A stretch of DNA of 6,567 nt from Candidatus Nitrosopumilus sp. (GTDB taxonomy: Archaea; Thermoproteota; Nitrososphaeria; Nitrososphaerales; Nitrosopumilaceae), in the NCBI GenBank assembly GCA_029863665.1, contig JAOTUX010000061.1, forward strand, positions 1-6,567. Reading direction: 5' to 3'. Under the pieces are notes generated by a model, which was given only the letters and a program-made list of their open reading frames with translations, had not been told where the DNA came from and made no database searches. This document shows positions 1 through 5,723 of this stretch, one piece after another. Both the position numbers and the translations under genes were made by a program. Each line of letters begins with the position of its first letter. The stretch's first letter is position 1.

Positions 1-4
1 AGAA

Positions 5-980
5 CTAAAATTCAAAACCATCTCTATTTTGATTTAATTCAAATTTGTAGATGTTTCCATTATTGCAATCCCCTACAAAAATAGAATCATCATAGTTACG
101 GATTTCTTGAAATTTTGCAAATTCTAATCCGGTAGGTGCTACAGAATTTTCCCAACTAAATTTTGGATCACTATAAACATAATCTTTGTAACCTGGAAGT
201 TCGGCAAGTTCTGATTCTGTAGCAGGGCCCATGATAACTATCCAGCCACTGTTAAATTTTTTGTAAATCAAATTGATTTCATCAAAATCATCATCGCCAT
301 TTTCTGTAGCCCATAAATTTCCAGTAACAGGATCTATCGCAAGACCAAAACTATTTCGTATTCCCATAGCAAAATATGGATCTTGTGTTTCTAGTTGTAG
401 AATCACACCATTATCTTTTAGGTCAATGTCAGTACCTTCCAACCATTCCAAGGGTTTGTTTTGAAGAAGACCATATTGTAATGTGTCACCAATTACTGCA
501 GACTTTATTGTCTAATCCAGTAACCATTGCTCCACCATTATGAGAAACATTAGAAGGAAGTTCTTTTAGCAATATAGGGTTTATCAAAGAGTCTCCATTC
601 CATTCATACTTGTAAATTTTATTTCCTAATGATTCCCCTCCATCCTTATTTGCCTCTGTAAAATAGAGATAGACAGAGGAGTCCATACTGGTGATGCCCA
701 ACATCCCTTTTTCTCCTTCTGAATTAACATTAACATCAAGTACAGGCTTGTCTTGTAAGATTCCATCTCGAATTAATCGAACCTGGCCATCACTTTTTTG
801 TAAAATTAGAATGTCGTCTCCAACAAAAGTCATTGTAGTTATTAAGCAACACAGATTTGGCACATATTTTTCAACGACTAAATCTGGAGCACTTAATGTC
901 GGTTCACTAAATGCACCAGGTAAAACATTCATAGAAATAAAACTAATTAACAAAATACTGATAACTACAAACAATTTCAT
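5..980 (-). pseudogene. Exported PQQ-dependent sugar (glucose/sorbosone) dehydrogenase, frameshifted and truncated
   Basis: This resembles the soluble quinoprotein glucose/sorbosone dehydrogenase family, beta-propeller enzymes that oxidise sugars outside the cell using PQQ. Residues 1-25 form a signal peptide (hydrophobic core FVVISILLISFIS, likely cut after AFS). The N-terminal part runs from 980 to a TGA at 488-486 and includes HNGGAM, whose His147 matches the family's catalytic histidine. The C-terminal part is in another frame, open from about 511 to a TAG at 7-5. It carries GIRNSFGLAIDP and LWATENG followed by DEINLI, the family's signature stretch. Joining the frames near position 500 restores a smooth sequence (DNKV, one residue, then AVIGDTLQYG), consistent with a 2-nt deletion or 1-nt insertion. 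The joined product has about 324 residues before the TAG; from memory, relatives continue for several more blades, so the TAG also looks premature. It could instead be sequencing error, and the true end lies outside the window. Family assignment is firm; pseudogene status is inferred. Confidence 0.75.
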
Positions 981-1024
981 TAATTTTCAAATTATTATAT
1001 GGACTTAAGACTTTTTTCTAAAAA

Positions 1025-1041
1025 CTAATTAATGAAATTAG
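1025..1041. repeat. Perfect 6-bp inverted repeat in the divergent spacer
   Basis: CTAATT (1025-1030) and AATTAG (1036-1041) are exact inverted copies separated by AATGA. They lie in the 76-bp spacer between the minus-strand dehydrogenase and the plus-strand 64-aa gene. The left arm overlaps the TAATTAAT stretch that would serve as TATA box of the plus-strand gene. A dimeric regulator could bind here, but in AT-rich DNA a 6-bp palindrome also arises easily by chance. Confidence 0.3.
1026..1033 (+). promoter_or_regulatory. Candidate TATA box for the 64-aa zinc-finger-like gene
   Basis: TAATTAAT lies 24-31 nt upstream of the ATG at 1057. That is the distance expected of an archaeal TATA box if the transcript starts at or next to the start codon. 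No GGTGA-type ribosome site precedes the ATG (the bases are AAAAAAGTAAAAG), which fits a leaderless mRNA. The composition is AT-rich, so this is a positional argument only. Confidence 0.35.
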
Positions 1042-1056
1042 CTAAAAAAGTAAAAG

Positions 1057-1251
1057 ATGGATACTCCGACTGAAATTAACTCCGTATATTGGGATGAGCA
1101 AACAAAATCGTGGCAATACAAAATGATTTATGTTGAAGAATACCACGGATTTGTAGAATGTCAACACTGTCATAAACCAATGTCACACAATGTCAAAGCA
1201 GATGGAGAATTCAAAGTAGTCTATGTGAAATGTGGATGTTCTAGAAATTGA
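1057..1251 (+). CDS. Small zinc-finger-like protein, 64 aa, function unknown
   Basis: I do not recognise a named family. The protein has an aromatic, acidic N-terminal half (YWDEQTKSWQYKMIYVEEY) and a cysteine-bearing C-terminal half. CQHC (Cys35, Cys38) is followed about 20 residues later by CGC (Cys59, Cys61), so four cysteines could bind one zinc ion. His30, His37, His39 and His44 lie nearby. There is no signal peptide or membrane segment, so it should be cytoplasmic. The ATG at 1057 is the natural start: it follows an AT-rich leader with no ribosome site, and a TATA-like box lies about 28 nt upstream. The gene diverges from the dehydrogenase at 980 and is followed by about 100 nt before the next gene, so it is probably transcribed alone. 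Coding status is well supported by the intact frame and cysteine pattern. Possible roles include nucleic-acid or protein binding, but nothing here decides between them. Confidence 0.75.
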   Translation: MDTPTEINSVYWDEQTKSWQYKMIYVEEYHGFVECQHCHKPMSHNVKADGEFKVVYVKCGCSRN

Positions 1252-1322
1252 CAAGTTATTTTGTAAGTCTTTGGTGCATTAAAATGACAAAAAATTGAAA
1301 ATCCCAAAATTAAACTAGTGGA

Positions 1323-1328
1323 TTTATT
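1323..1328 (+). promoter_or_regulatory. Candidate TATA box for the CFI-box protein gene
   Basis: TTTATT, within GATTTATTTG, is 25-30 nt before the GTG at 1353, the position expected for a leaderless archaeal transcript. It supports that GTG as the start. A second AT-rich stretch, TAATATAC at about 1337-1344, is too close to the start to act this way. Confidence 0.35.
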
Positions 1329-1352
1329 TGTCTCTGTAATATACTATTACTA

Positions 1353-2486
1353 GTGAACATAGGGATTATAGTAATAGCATTATTTTTGGTAATGATTGGC
1401 TCATTTGCAACTCCTACTTTTGCACAACAGTTTACAGAACCAAAATATGAAATACGTGGCGGAGAAATTTTAGAATTTAATATCGATTCAGAAACTACAT
1501 CTCTAATAATTTCCCTAGACAGCAGAACCCGGGGAGAATTAATCATAACACTACCTCGAAATTTGATTGATTCTAAAACTGACTCTGGAGATAATAATTT
1601 CAACATTTTAGTTGGTGGTTTGACACTCCATTTCTTTGATGAAACCGTAACTCCAATAGATAGAACGATTACAATTCCCTTTACAAGATCTGACAATGAA
1701 ATAATCATTACTGGGACACATATCTTTGCCCAAACAACTACTGCATTAACTAAACCACAACAGATTGAAAAAACAATAGAAGAAGAATTGCAATCAGAAA
1801 TACTTGAAGGTAAAGCAAAATTATTGATATTTTCTGACACTGAATGGTCTGGTGCACTACAATCCTCTAGTTTTGATTATACTGAAGTAAATGGTAAACG
1901 CGATACTAGTATTGTTTTTGGATGTGAGTCATCAATGGGTCGTGAGGCAGTTTTTGGCGCAAAAATCCAAAAAACAACACAAGATGGTTATCTGAGAATT
2001 GTTGCAATTCAAAATCAGGAAATAATGTCACAGGGATCGACAGTTTCGCAATTTGGAGAGATACTCATAAACGGTAACTGCGTCCCTGATTTTGAGAATA
2101 ATACTGAAGTAGGAGGCTGTCTTATTGCTACTGCCACATATGGCTCTGAGATGGCACCACAGGTTCAACTTCTAAGAGAAATTAGAGACAACCAACTGAT
2201 GAGCACAGAGTCTGGTGCTTCATTTATGTCAGGATTCAACCAACTATACTATTCATTCTCGCCATATATTGCAGATATGGAAAGAGAAAACCCAGTATTC
2301 AAGGAGATGGTAAAGATTGCAATTACACCATTACTGACATCTCTGTCTGTGATGTCAATGGCAGATTCAGATCAGGAGATTATTGGGTATGGTACTGGTG
2401 TGATTTTGATGAATCTTGGAATGTATGTTGCGATACCTGGAATGATGATTTATGGGATCAGTAAGACAAGAAAAGCTAGATTTTAA
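1353..2486 (+). CDS. Exported, membrane-anchored surface protein with CFI-box C-terminal domain
   Basis: The 377-aa protein starts with GTG; no ATG or other convincing start occurs upstream before an in-frame TAA at 1311. Residues 1-24 are a signal peptide (hydrophobic core from Ile5, cut after TFA). Residues 27 to about 125 look beta-rich (YEIRGGEILEFNID, then LIITLPRNLID and RTITIPF), like an immunoglobulin-type surface domain common in thaumarchaeal exported proteins. A second module, about 150-245, runs from DTEWSGALQ to GNC and has Cys191 and Cys243, which could form a disulfide. The C-terminal domain opens with CLIATATYGS (Cys256-Ser265) and includes APQVQLLREIRDN, SGFNQLYYSFSP and IADMERENPVFKEM; it matches what I know as the CFI-box. 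A final hydrophobic segment (about 343-370) ends in basic KTRKAR, consistent with a membrane anchor facing outward. There is no PEFG-type sorting motif. Function is unknown: probably cell envelope, possibly adhesion or ligand binding. Confidence 0.85.
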   Translation: MNIGIIVIALFLVMIGSFATPTFAQQFTEPKYEIRGGEILEFNIDSETTSLIISLDSRTRGELIITLPRNLIDSKTDSGDNNFNILVGGLTLHFFDETVTPIDRTITIPFTRSDNEIIITGTHIFAQTTTALTKPQQIEKTIEEELQSEILEGKAKLLIFSDTEWSGALQSSSFDYTEVNGKRDTSIVFGCESSMGREAVFGAKIQKTTQDGYLRIVAIQNQEIMSQGSTVSQFGEILINGNCVPDFENNTEVGGCLIATATYGSEMAPQVQLLREIRDNQLMSTESGASFMSGFNQLYYSFSPYIADMERENPVFKEMVKIAITPLLTSLSVMSMADSDQEIIGYGTGVILMNLGMYVAIPGMMIYGISKTRKARF

Positions 2487-2510
2487 TCACAATAATTTTT
2501 GGGTATGGAT

Positions 2511-2657
2511 ATGGGCAAGCTAAGCAGGAATCTCAGAATCTGTGGAGATTGCGGTATTGTCTACACTTCAGTTAGTTTTACAAAGTATATTGATCAGTGT
2601 CCGATTTGCAAGTCAAGAAGATTTGAGGTGATTCCAATAAAGAATGATGGGGACTAA
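2511..2657 (+). CDS. Zinc-ribbon miniprotein, 48 aa
   Basis: A short frame encodes a compact protein with CGDC (Cys11-Cys14) and CPIC (Cys30-Cys33). Two CxxC knuckles about 15 residues apart are the pattern of a one-zinc ribbon like those in rubredoxin-type and transcription-related proteins. The N-terminus is basic (MGKLSRNLRI) and there is a basic turn after the second knuckle (KSRR), which would suit nucleic-acid or protein binding. It is cytoplasmic, with no membrane segment. An in-frame ATG at 2505 would give a 50-aa form beginning MDM; I prefer 2511 because TTTTAAT at 2481-2487 then lies 24-30 nt upstream, but the choice is not secure. It begins 24 nt after the CFI-box gene and ends 52 nt before thioredoxin. 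The evenly spaced knuckles argue for a real gene despite its size. Exact function is unknown. Confidence 0.7.
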   Translation: MGKLSRNLRICGDCGIVYTSVSFTKYIDQCPICKSRRFEVIPIKNDGD

Positions 2658-2667
2658 ACCATCTTTG

Positions 2668-2686
2668 AATCTAGTATAGATTTTTT
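2668..2686 (+). terminator. Hairpin plus T-run, possible terminator after the zinc-ribbon gene
   Basis: AATCTA (2668-2673) and TAGATT (2677-2682) form a perfect 6-bp stem with a GTA loop, followed directly by more Ts (2683-2686). It begins 10 nt after the zinc-ribbon stop codon. Archaeal termination depends mainly on the T-run, and the stem is weak. The same T-rich stretch may serve the thioredoxin promoter. Confidence 0.35.
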
Positions 2687-2690
2687 AATA
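2681..2690 (+). promoter_or_regulatory. Candidate TATA box for thioredoxin
   Basis: TTTTTTAATA is 20-29 nt upstream of the thioredoxin ATG at 2710. Its core TTTAATA resembles the TTTTAATA box ahead of the L7Ae operon. No GGTGA-type ribosome site lies before the ATG (GATTGGCTTAGAGT), so a nearly leaderless transcript is likely. Confidence 0.45.
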
Positions 2691-2709
2691 GAAATGATTG
2701 GCTTAGAGT

Positions 2710-3111
2710 ATGTCAGATGATCCTGAGATTGAGAAGATAAAGCAAAGAAAGCTAGAAGAAATGCTAAAACAGCAGAGTCAACCAAAAGTTGAGCCTGGCA
2801 TAATAGATTTGAATGACTCTAATTTCGAGCAAACAGTATCAGCTGATAATCCAACACTAGTAGATTTTTGGGCAGAGTGGTGCGGGCCTTGCAAAATGAT
2901 GCATCCAGTATTTGAGAGTTTATCAAAAAAATATCCAACTATAAAATTTGCAAGAATTAACGTTGATAACAATCAGAATATTGCAATGAGATTTGCAGTA
3001 CAATCAATTCCCACATTTATCATGTTCAAAGCAGGACAGATTATAGATAAAATGATGGGTGCAGTTGGTGCACCAGGAATTAATATGATTTGTAAAAAGC
3101 ATTCAAGCTAG
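2710..3111 (+). CDS. trxA: Thioredoxin with charged N-terminal helical extension
   Basis: This is a cytoplasmic thiol-disulfide reductant of 133 aa. The thioredoxin fold occupies about residues 31-133. WAEWCGPCK carries the redox pair Cys58-Cys61, Asp52 is the buried acid of VDFW, and Pro101 in SIPTF is the cis-proline beside the active site. An additional Cys128 lies near the C-terminus. Residues 1-28 are an extra, highly charged segment (DDPEIEKIKQRKLEEMLKQQ) expected to form a helix; classic thioredoxins of about 105-110 aa lack it. It looks like the N-terminus of archaeal PDCD5-type proteins, a resemblance from memory. The ATG at 2710 is favoured because the helix starts at once and a TATA-like box lies just upstream. 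The gene converges on infB and overlaps its end by 4 nt. Partners, such as a thioredoxin reductase, are not in this window. Confidence 0.92.
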   Translation: MSDDPEIEKIKQRKLEEMLKQQSQPKVEPGIIDLNDSNFEQTVSADNPTLVDFWAEWCGPCKMMHPVFESLSKKYPTIKFARINVDNNQNIAMRFAVQSIPTFIMFKAGQIIDKMMGAVGAPGINMICKKHSS

Positions 3112-4889
3112 TAACCATATGCTGGTTCTTTTTCTCGTTGAATTTTAACAATATCATTTAGGATTTCTTGTTCTTCAGGACCAAGTTTATGCATGAACTT
3201 GTTGAGTAGTTGTTTTGCTTCATGCGATGGCGGAAATGTATAATATGCTTCTTCTTCAAATATTTGTCTACCAATTGTAACATCTTTAACAGAACAAGCG
3301 ACTTCATCTCCAGTTTTAGCAGAGGTTACTGTTTTTTTATCAAGTTGAAGTTGATGTATATTTCCGATTTTTCTTCCAGCCATATTCATAAACGGAATTT
3401 TATGTTTTAGAGTTCCCACATCTACACGAATTCCAAATACTGCGGGATTGTTATTTCTAAAAACCATTCCTTTAAGAAAAGTAAATTTTGATACTGGTGT
3501 TAGTTCTGCAAATATAGCATCCTCTTCATTTGCAGTATCCTCATCAACCCATTTATTATAATTATCAATTAAACTGTAGATTACCTTATCTTCAAACACT
3601 TTGATGTGACTTGTATCAGATTCTTCTTTAGCGTCAGGTAATACTTTGACATTAAATGCCAAAACAACTCCAAGGTGTCTATCTTTTTCTTTGATTGCTT
3701 TTGTCTCCATGATGTCTCTGCGATTAACAGGGCCAATGTCTGCTTTGGCAACAGGGACTTGTGAGCGTCTAAGCATCTCAACTATGGCTTCAAGTGATCC
3801 TATAGTGTCACATTTGAGAATAATACCATTAGTTTCAGTATCAATGAACATAGATTTCATCTCAGATTCTATGAGATTGGTAAATTTTTCAACCTCCTGG
3901 TGGTTTGATGCAACATAAAGAGTACTTCCTGGCAGAACTCCTTCAAGATCAGGTGATGCGATTTTGAGTCCAGCAGCAGCTTTTACTTCAGAGACTGGTT
4001 TGAATTTATCTCTAGGATCACGCATCTCATCTAGTGGTTTTGGTAGCAGGATTGCCTTTGGTTTTGTAACTATTACAGAATCACGTTTTGCAACAACGAT
4101 ACTATTTTCTTTTTTTATTGTTCCATCAATCAGAATAATATTTGCTGTTTGTCCCAATCCGACTTCATCATTTACTTCCAATACAATCCCACGTGGTTCT
4201 TTTTCTTCTTGATCAAGTCTTTTTTGAAGATATTGTTGTGTTAATCCTACCAAAACGCTTAGCAGTTCAGGAATACCAACTCCAGATCTTGCAGAAATTG
4301 GAACTATTGCAATTTCAGATTTAAAATCTTTAACACGATAAAATGCCTCTGAGTTATATCCTAAGATAGAAAGTGTCCCTACTACATCATAGATCTTTTG
4401 ATCAAGATCAGTTTGAATTGACGTATCTTGTTCCTTAATTACTTGAGAGATAAATGTAGATTCTGACTTTCTCCATCCAGAGATTTGATCACATTTGTTT
4501 AATGCTACAACAAAAGGGACTTTTCTACTCTGTAGAATTTTCAAACTTTCATTTGTTTGTGGTTGGAATCCACGATTAACATCAACTACAAGAATTGCAA
4601 TGTCAGCTGCAGAACCTCCTCTAGAACGAAGATTGGTAAAAACTTCGTGTCCAGGTGTATCGATAACTAAGATTCCAGGAACTTTATTTTCAGATTGTTC
4701 AAGTTTTTTGTATAATGGACCACAAGTATCTTTGATGGTTTCAGTCGGAAGAAAGCTTGCACCTATATGTTGAGTAATTCCACCTGCTTCTCTACCTTGA
4801 ACACCAGTACCACGAATTCGATCTAAAAGAGATGTTTTACCAGAGTCTACGTGACCAAGAACTGCCACTATGGGCTGACGAATTTGCAA
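3108..4889 (-). CDS. infB: Translation initiation factor aIF5B (aIF2-like, IF-2 homologue)
   Basis: This GTPase promotes joining of the ribosomal subunits and placement of initiator tRNA. Its 593 aa match the usual archaeal aIF5B length, without the long N-terminal extension of eukaryotes. All G motifs are present: P-loop GHVDSGKT (12-19), switch I GGITQHIG (36-43), DTPGH (77-81), NKCD (131-134) and SAR (199-201). The beta-barrel domain II follows (about 225-340), then the alpha/beta domain III and the second barrel (VSKFTFLKGMVFR onward). The C-terminal helices (EAKQLLNKFMHKL to the end) are where aIF5B usually meets aIF1A. The start is TTG at 4889, chosen because the protein begins at once with QIRQPIVAVLGHVD and GTGATC, a good anti-16S match, ends 4 nt upstream. 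It is the last gene of the operon, 6 nt after ndk, and shares a CTAG with the convergent thioredoxin. Confidence 0.97.
   Translation of the reverse strand: MQIRQPIVAVLGHVDSGKTSLLDRIRGTGVQGREAGGITQHIGASFLPTETIKDTCGPLYKKLEQSENKVPGILVIDTPGHEVFTNLRSRGGSAADIAILVVDVNRGFQPQTNESLKILQSRKVPFVVALNKCDQISGWRKSESTFISQVIKEQDTSIQTDLDQKIYDVVGTLSILGYNSEAFYRVKDFKSEIAIVPISARSGVGIPELLSVLVGLTQQYLQKRLDQEEKEPRGIVLEVNDEVGLGQTANIILIDGTIKKENSIVVAKRDSVIVTKPKAILLPKPLDEMRDPRDKFKPVSEVKAAAGLKIASPDLEGVLPGSTLYVASNHQEVEKFTNLIESEMKSMFIDTETNGIILKCDTIGSLEAIVEMLRRSQVPVAKADIGPVNRRDIMETKAIKEKDRHLGVVLAFNVKVLPDAKEESDTSHIKVFEDKVIYSLIDNYNKWVDEDTANEEDAIFAELTPVSKFTFLKGMVFRNNNPAVFGIRVDVGTLKHKIPFMNMAGRKIGNIHQLQLDKKTVTSAKTGDEVACSVKDVTIGRQIFEEEAYYTFPPSHEAKQLLNKFMHKLGPEEQEILNDIVKIQREKEPAYGY
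3113..3133 (+). terminator. Hairpin and T5 tract after thioredoxin, inside the infB end
   Basis: AACCA (3113-3117) and TGGTT (3123-3127) pair perfectly around a TATGC loop and are followed by CTTTTT (3128-3133). The stem starts 2 nt after the thioredoxin stop, as expected for a terminator of the plus-strand transcript. The same bases encode the last residues of aIF5B on the other strand, so chance is possible. In the opposite direction, a T5 tract on the minus strand (3098-3094) begins 10 nt after the infB stop. Confidence 0.35.
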
Positions 4890-4893
4890 ATCA

Positions 4894-4899
4894 GATCAC
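4894..4899 (-). promoter_or_regulatory. Ribosome binding site for the infB TTG start
   Basis: On the minus strand GTGATC matches the archaeal anti-Shine-Dalgarno (complement of GATCACCTCC) and ends 4 nt before the TTG. It overlaps the ndk stop codon TGA (4898-4896), so ending ndk and starting infB may be coupled. It decides the start, since no ATG is available at the conserved N-terminus. Confidence 0.5.
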
Positions 4900-5297
4900 T
4901 CAAATGCTACCCTCGATTCGTGATCAAAACTATCTTGCGAATCTGATGCATGGATAATATTTTCACTAAATCCTAAACCAAAATCACCTCGGATAGAACC
5001 AGGAGCAGCTTCAAAGGATTTAGTTGCACCAATCATAATTCTAGTAGTAGCAATTGCATTATTTCCTTCAATGATTGCTGCTACAACAGGTCCAGATGTG
5101 ATAAAGGATGTCAACTCACCAAAAAATGGTTTATCTTTGTGAACATCATAGAATTTTTCTGCTTGTTCTTGAGAAAATGTAAACATCTTTAATTTCAAAA
5201 GTTGGAATCCCTTTCTTTCAAATCTTGAGATAACATTACCGACTAGATTTCTAGCTACTGCATCTGGTTTTACAATGAATAATGTCTTTTCAGTCAA
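4896..5297 (-). CDS. ndk: Nucleoside diphosphate kinase
   Basis: The enzyme moves the gamma phosphate from ATP to other nucleoside diphosphates through a phosphohistidine, supplying GTP, CTP and UTP in the cytoplasm. The 133-aa length is near the family norm of about 135-155. Conserved parts are visible in order: Lys10 in FIVKPD, Tyr50 before the HKDKPFF loop, Arg86, Thr92 in IGATKSFEAAPGSIRGDFG, Arg103, Asn113, and the catalytic His116 in NIIHASDS. It starts with TTG at 5297, 2 nt after the L24e stop; the sequence begins at once with TEKTLFIVKPDA, so no other start fits. No clear GGTGA motif precedes it, so translation probably depends on coupling to L24e. Its place between L24e and aIF5B is a known archaeal arrangement and suits a supply of GTP for translation. 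Confidence 0.97.
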   Translation of the reverse strand: MTEKTLFIVKPDAVARNLVGNVISRFERKGFQLLKLKMFTFSQEQAEKFYDVHKDKPFFGELTSFITSGPVVAAIIEGNNAIATTRIMIGATKSFEAAPGSIRGDFGLGFSENIIHASDSQDSFDHESRVAFE

Positions 5298-5299
5298 TT

Positions 5300-5500
5300 T
5301 TACTTCTTTCTAATTCCGCCTTTGACGTATTTCTTGGTCCACTTTAATTTTCTGGGATCACGCTTTAGTTCTAGTGCATTTTTTTTACATTTTGCAGAAC
5401 AGAACCACAGAACAGTTCCATCGTTTTTAGCAAGCATTGTACCAGAACCTTTTGCAACAGGTCTATCACAGAAATTACATGGTTTAACTAAAAGACTCAT
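5300..5500 (-). CDS. rpl24e: 50S ribosomal protein L24e
   Basis: A small zinc-binding protein of the large ribosomal subunit, 66 aa, the usual archaeal size. Cys8 and Cys11 (CNFC) with Cys34 and Cys38 (CSAKC) make the zinc site. The segment GSGTMLAKNDGTVLWFCSAKC is the family signature and the C-terminus is very basic (KWTKKYVKGGIRKK), as expected for rRNA contact. The ATG at 5500 is fixed by AGGTGAT ending 5 nt upstream, which itself overlaps the S28e stop. It lies 10 nt after S28e and 2 nt before ndk, so it is cotranscribed with both. Confidence 0.97.
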   Translation of the reverse strand: MSLLVKPCNFCDRPVAKGSGTMLAKNDGTVLWFCSAKCKKNALELKRDPRKLKWTKKYVKGGIRKK

Positions 5501-5505
5501 TTCTA

Positions 5506-5512
5506 ATCACCT
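5506..5512 (-). promoter_or_regulatory. Shine-Dalgarno of L24e
   Basis: AGGTGAT on the minus strand ends 5 nt before the L24e ATG at 5500. It overlaps two bases of the S28e stop TAG (5513-5511), so terminating ribosomes land on the site for the next gene. Confidence 0.65.
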
Positions 5513-5723
5513 ATTTGATTTTCTTTGCTTCTCTCTCTGTTTCTCTCAGCATTAGAATTTCACCTAACCTAACAGAACCTTTGACATTTCTGGTAAGAAT
5601 TCGTCCTTTATCCTTTCCAGTAAGAACTTTGACTCTAACTTGAATAACTTCACCGGCAATACCAGTTCGTCCAACAATTTGGATAATTTCAGATTGAATT
5701 ACTTCATCAGTTGTAGCGCTCAT
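5511..5723 (-). CDS. rps28e: 30S ribosomal protein S28e
   Basis: A small-subunit protein with an OB-like beta-barrel that sits near the mRNA exit and platform. The 70-aa length is typical of the family. The sequence shows the family core: IIQIVGRTGIAGEVIQVRVKVL, then GRILTRNVKGSVRLGEILMLRETEREA, with a basic tail AKKIK. The ATG at 5723 overlaps the L7Ae stop in ATGA, a 4-nt overlap that suggests coupled translation. A weak site, AAGGTGG, lies about 12 nt upstream inside L7Ae. The gene follows L7Ae and precedes L24e, the order found in many archaea. Confidence 0.97.
   Translation of the reverse strand: MSATTDEVIQSEIIQIVGRTGIAGEVIQVRVKVLTGKDKGRILTRNVKGSVRLGEILMLRETEREAKKIK

Noticed and set aside
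991..1000. ATATAATA on the minus strand as a TATA box for the dehydrogenase
   Set aside because: It lies only 13-20 nt before the ATG; transcription would begin inside the coding region, so it was not called.
691..1008. 105-aa plus-strand frame opposite the dehydrogenase
   Set aside because: Antisense to recognisable dehydrogenase sequence; no family features, and it overlaps the dehydrogenase start region.
1310..1840. 176-aa minus-strand reading frame opposite the CFI-box gene
   Set aside because: It is an exact antisense shadow of a gene with a clear signal peptide and domains; the translation is serine/isoleucine-rich with no motif.
3210..4773. Several plus-strand frames of 60-92 aa, and one minus-strand frame at 3581-3781, within infB
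   Set aside because: All lie inside a complete 593-aa aIF5B gene and show no independent motifs.
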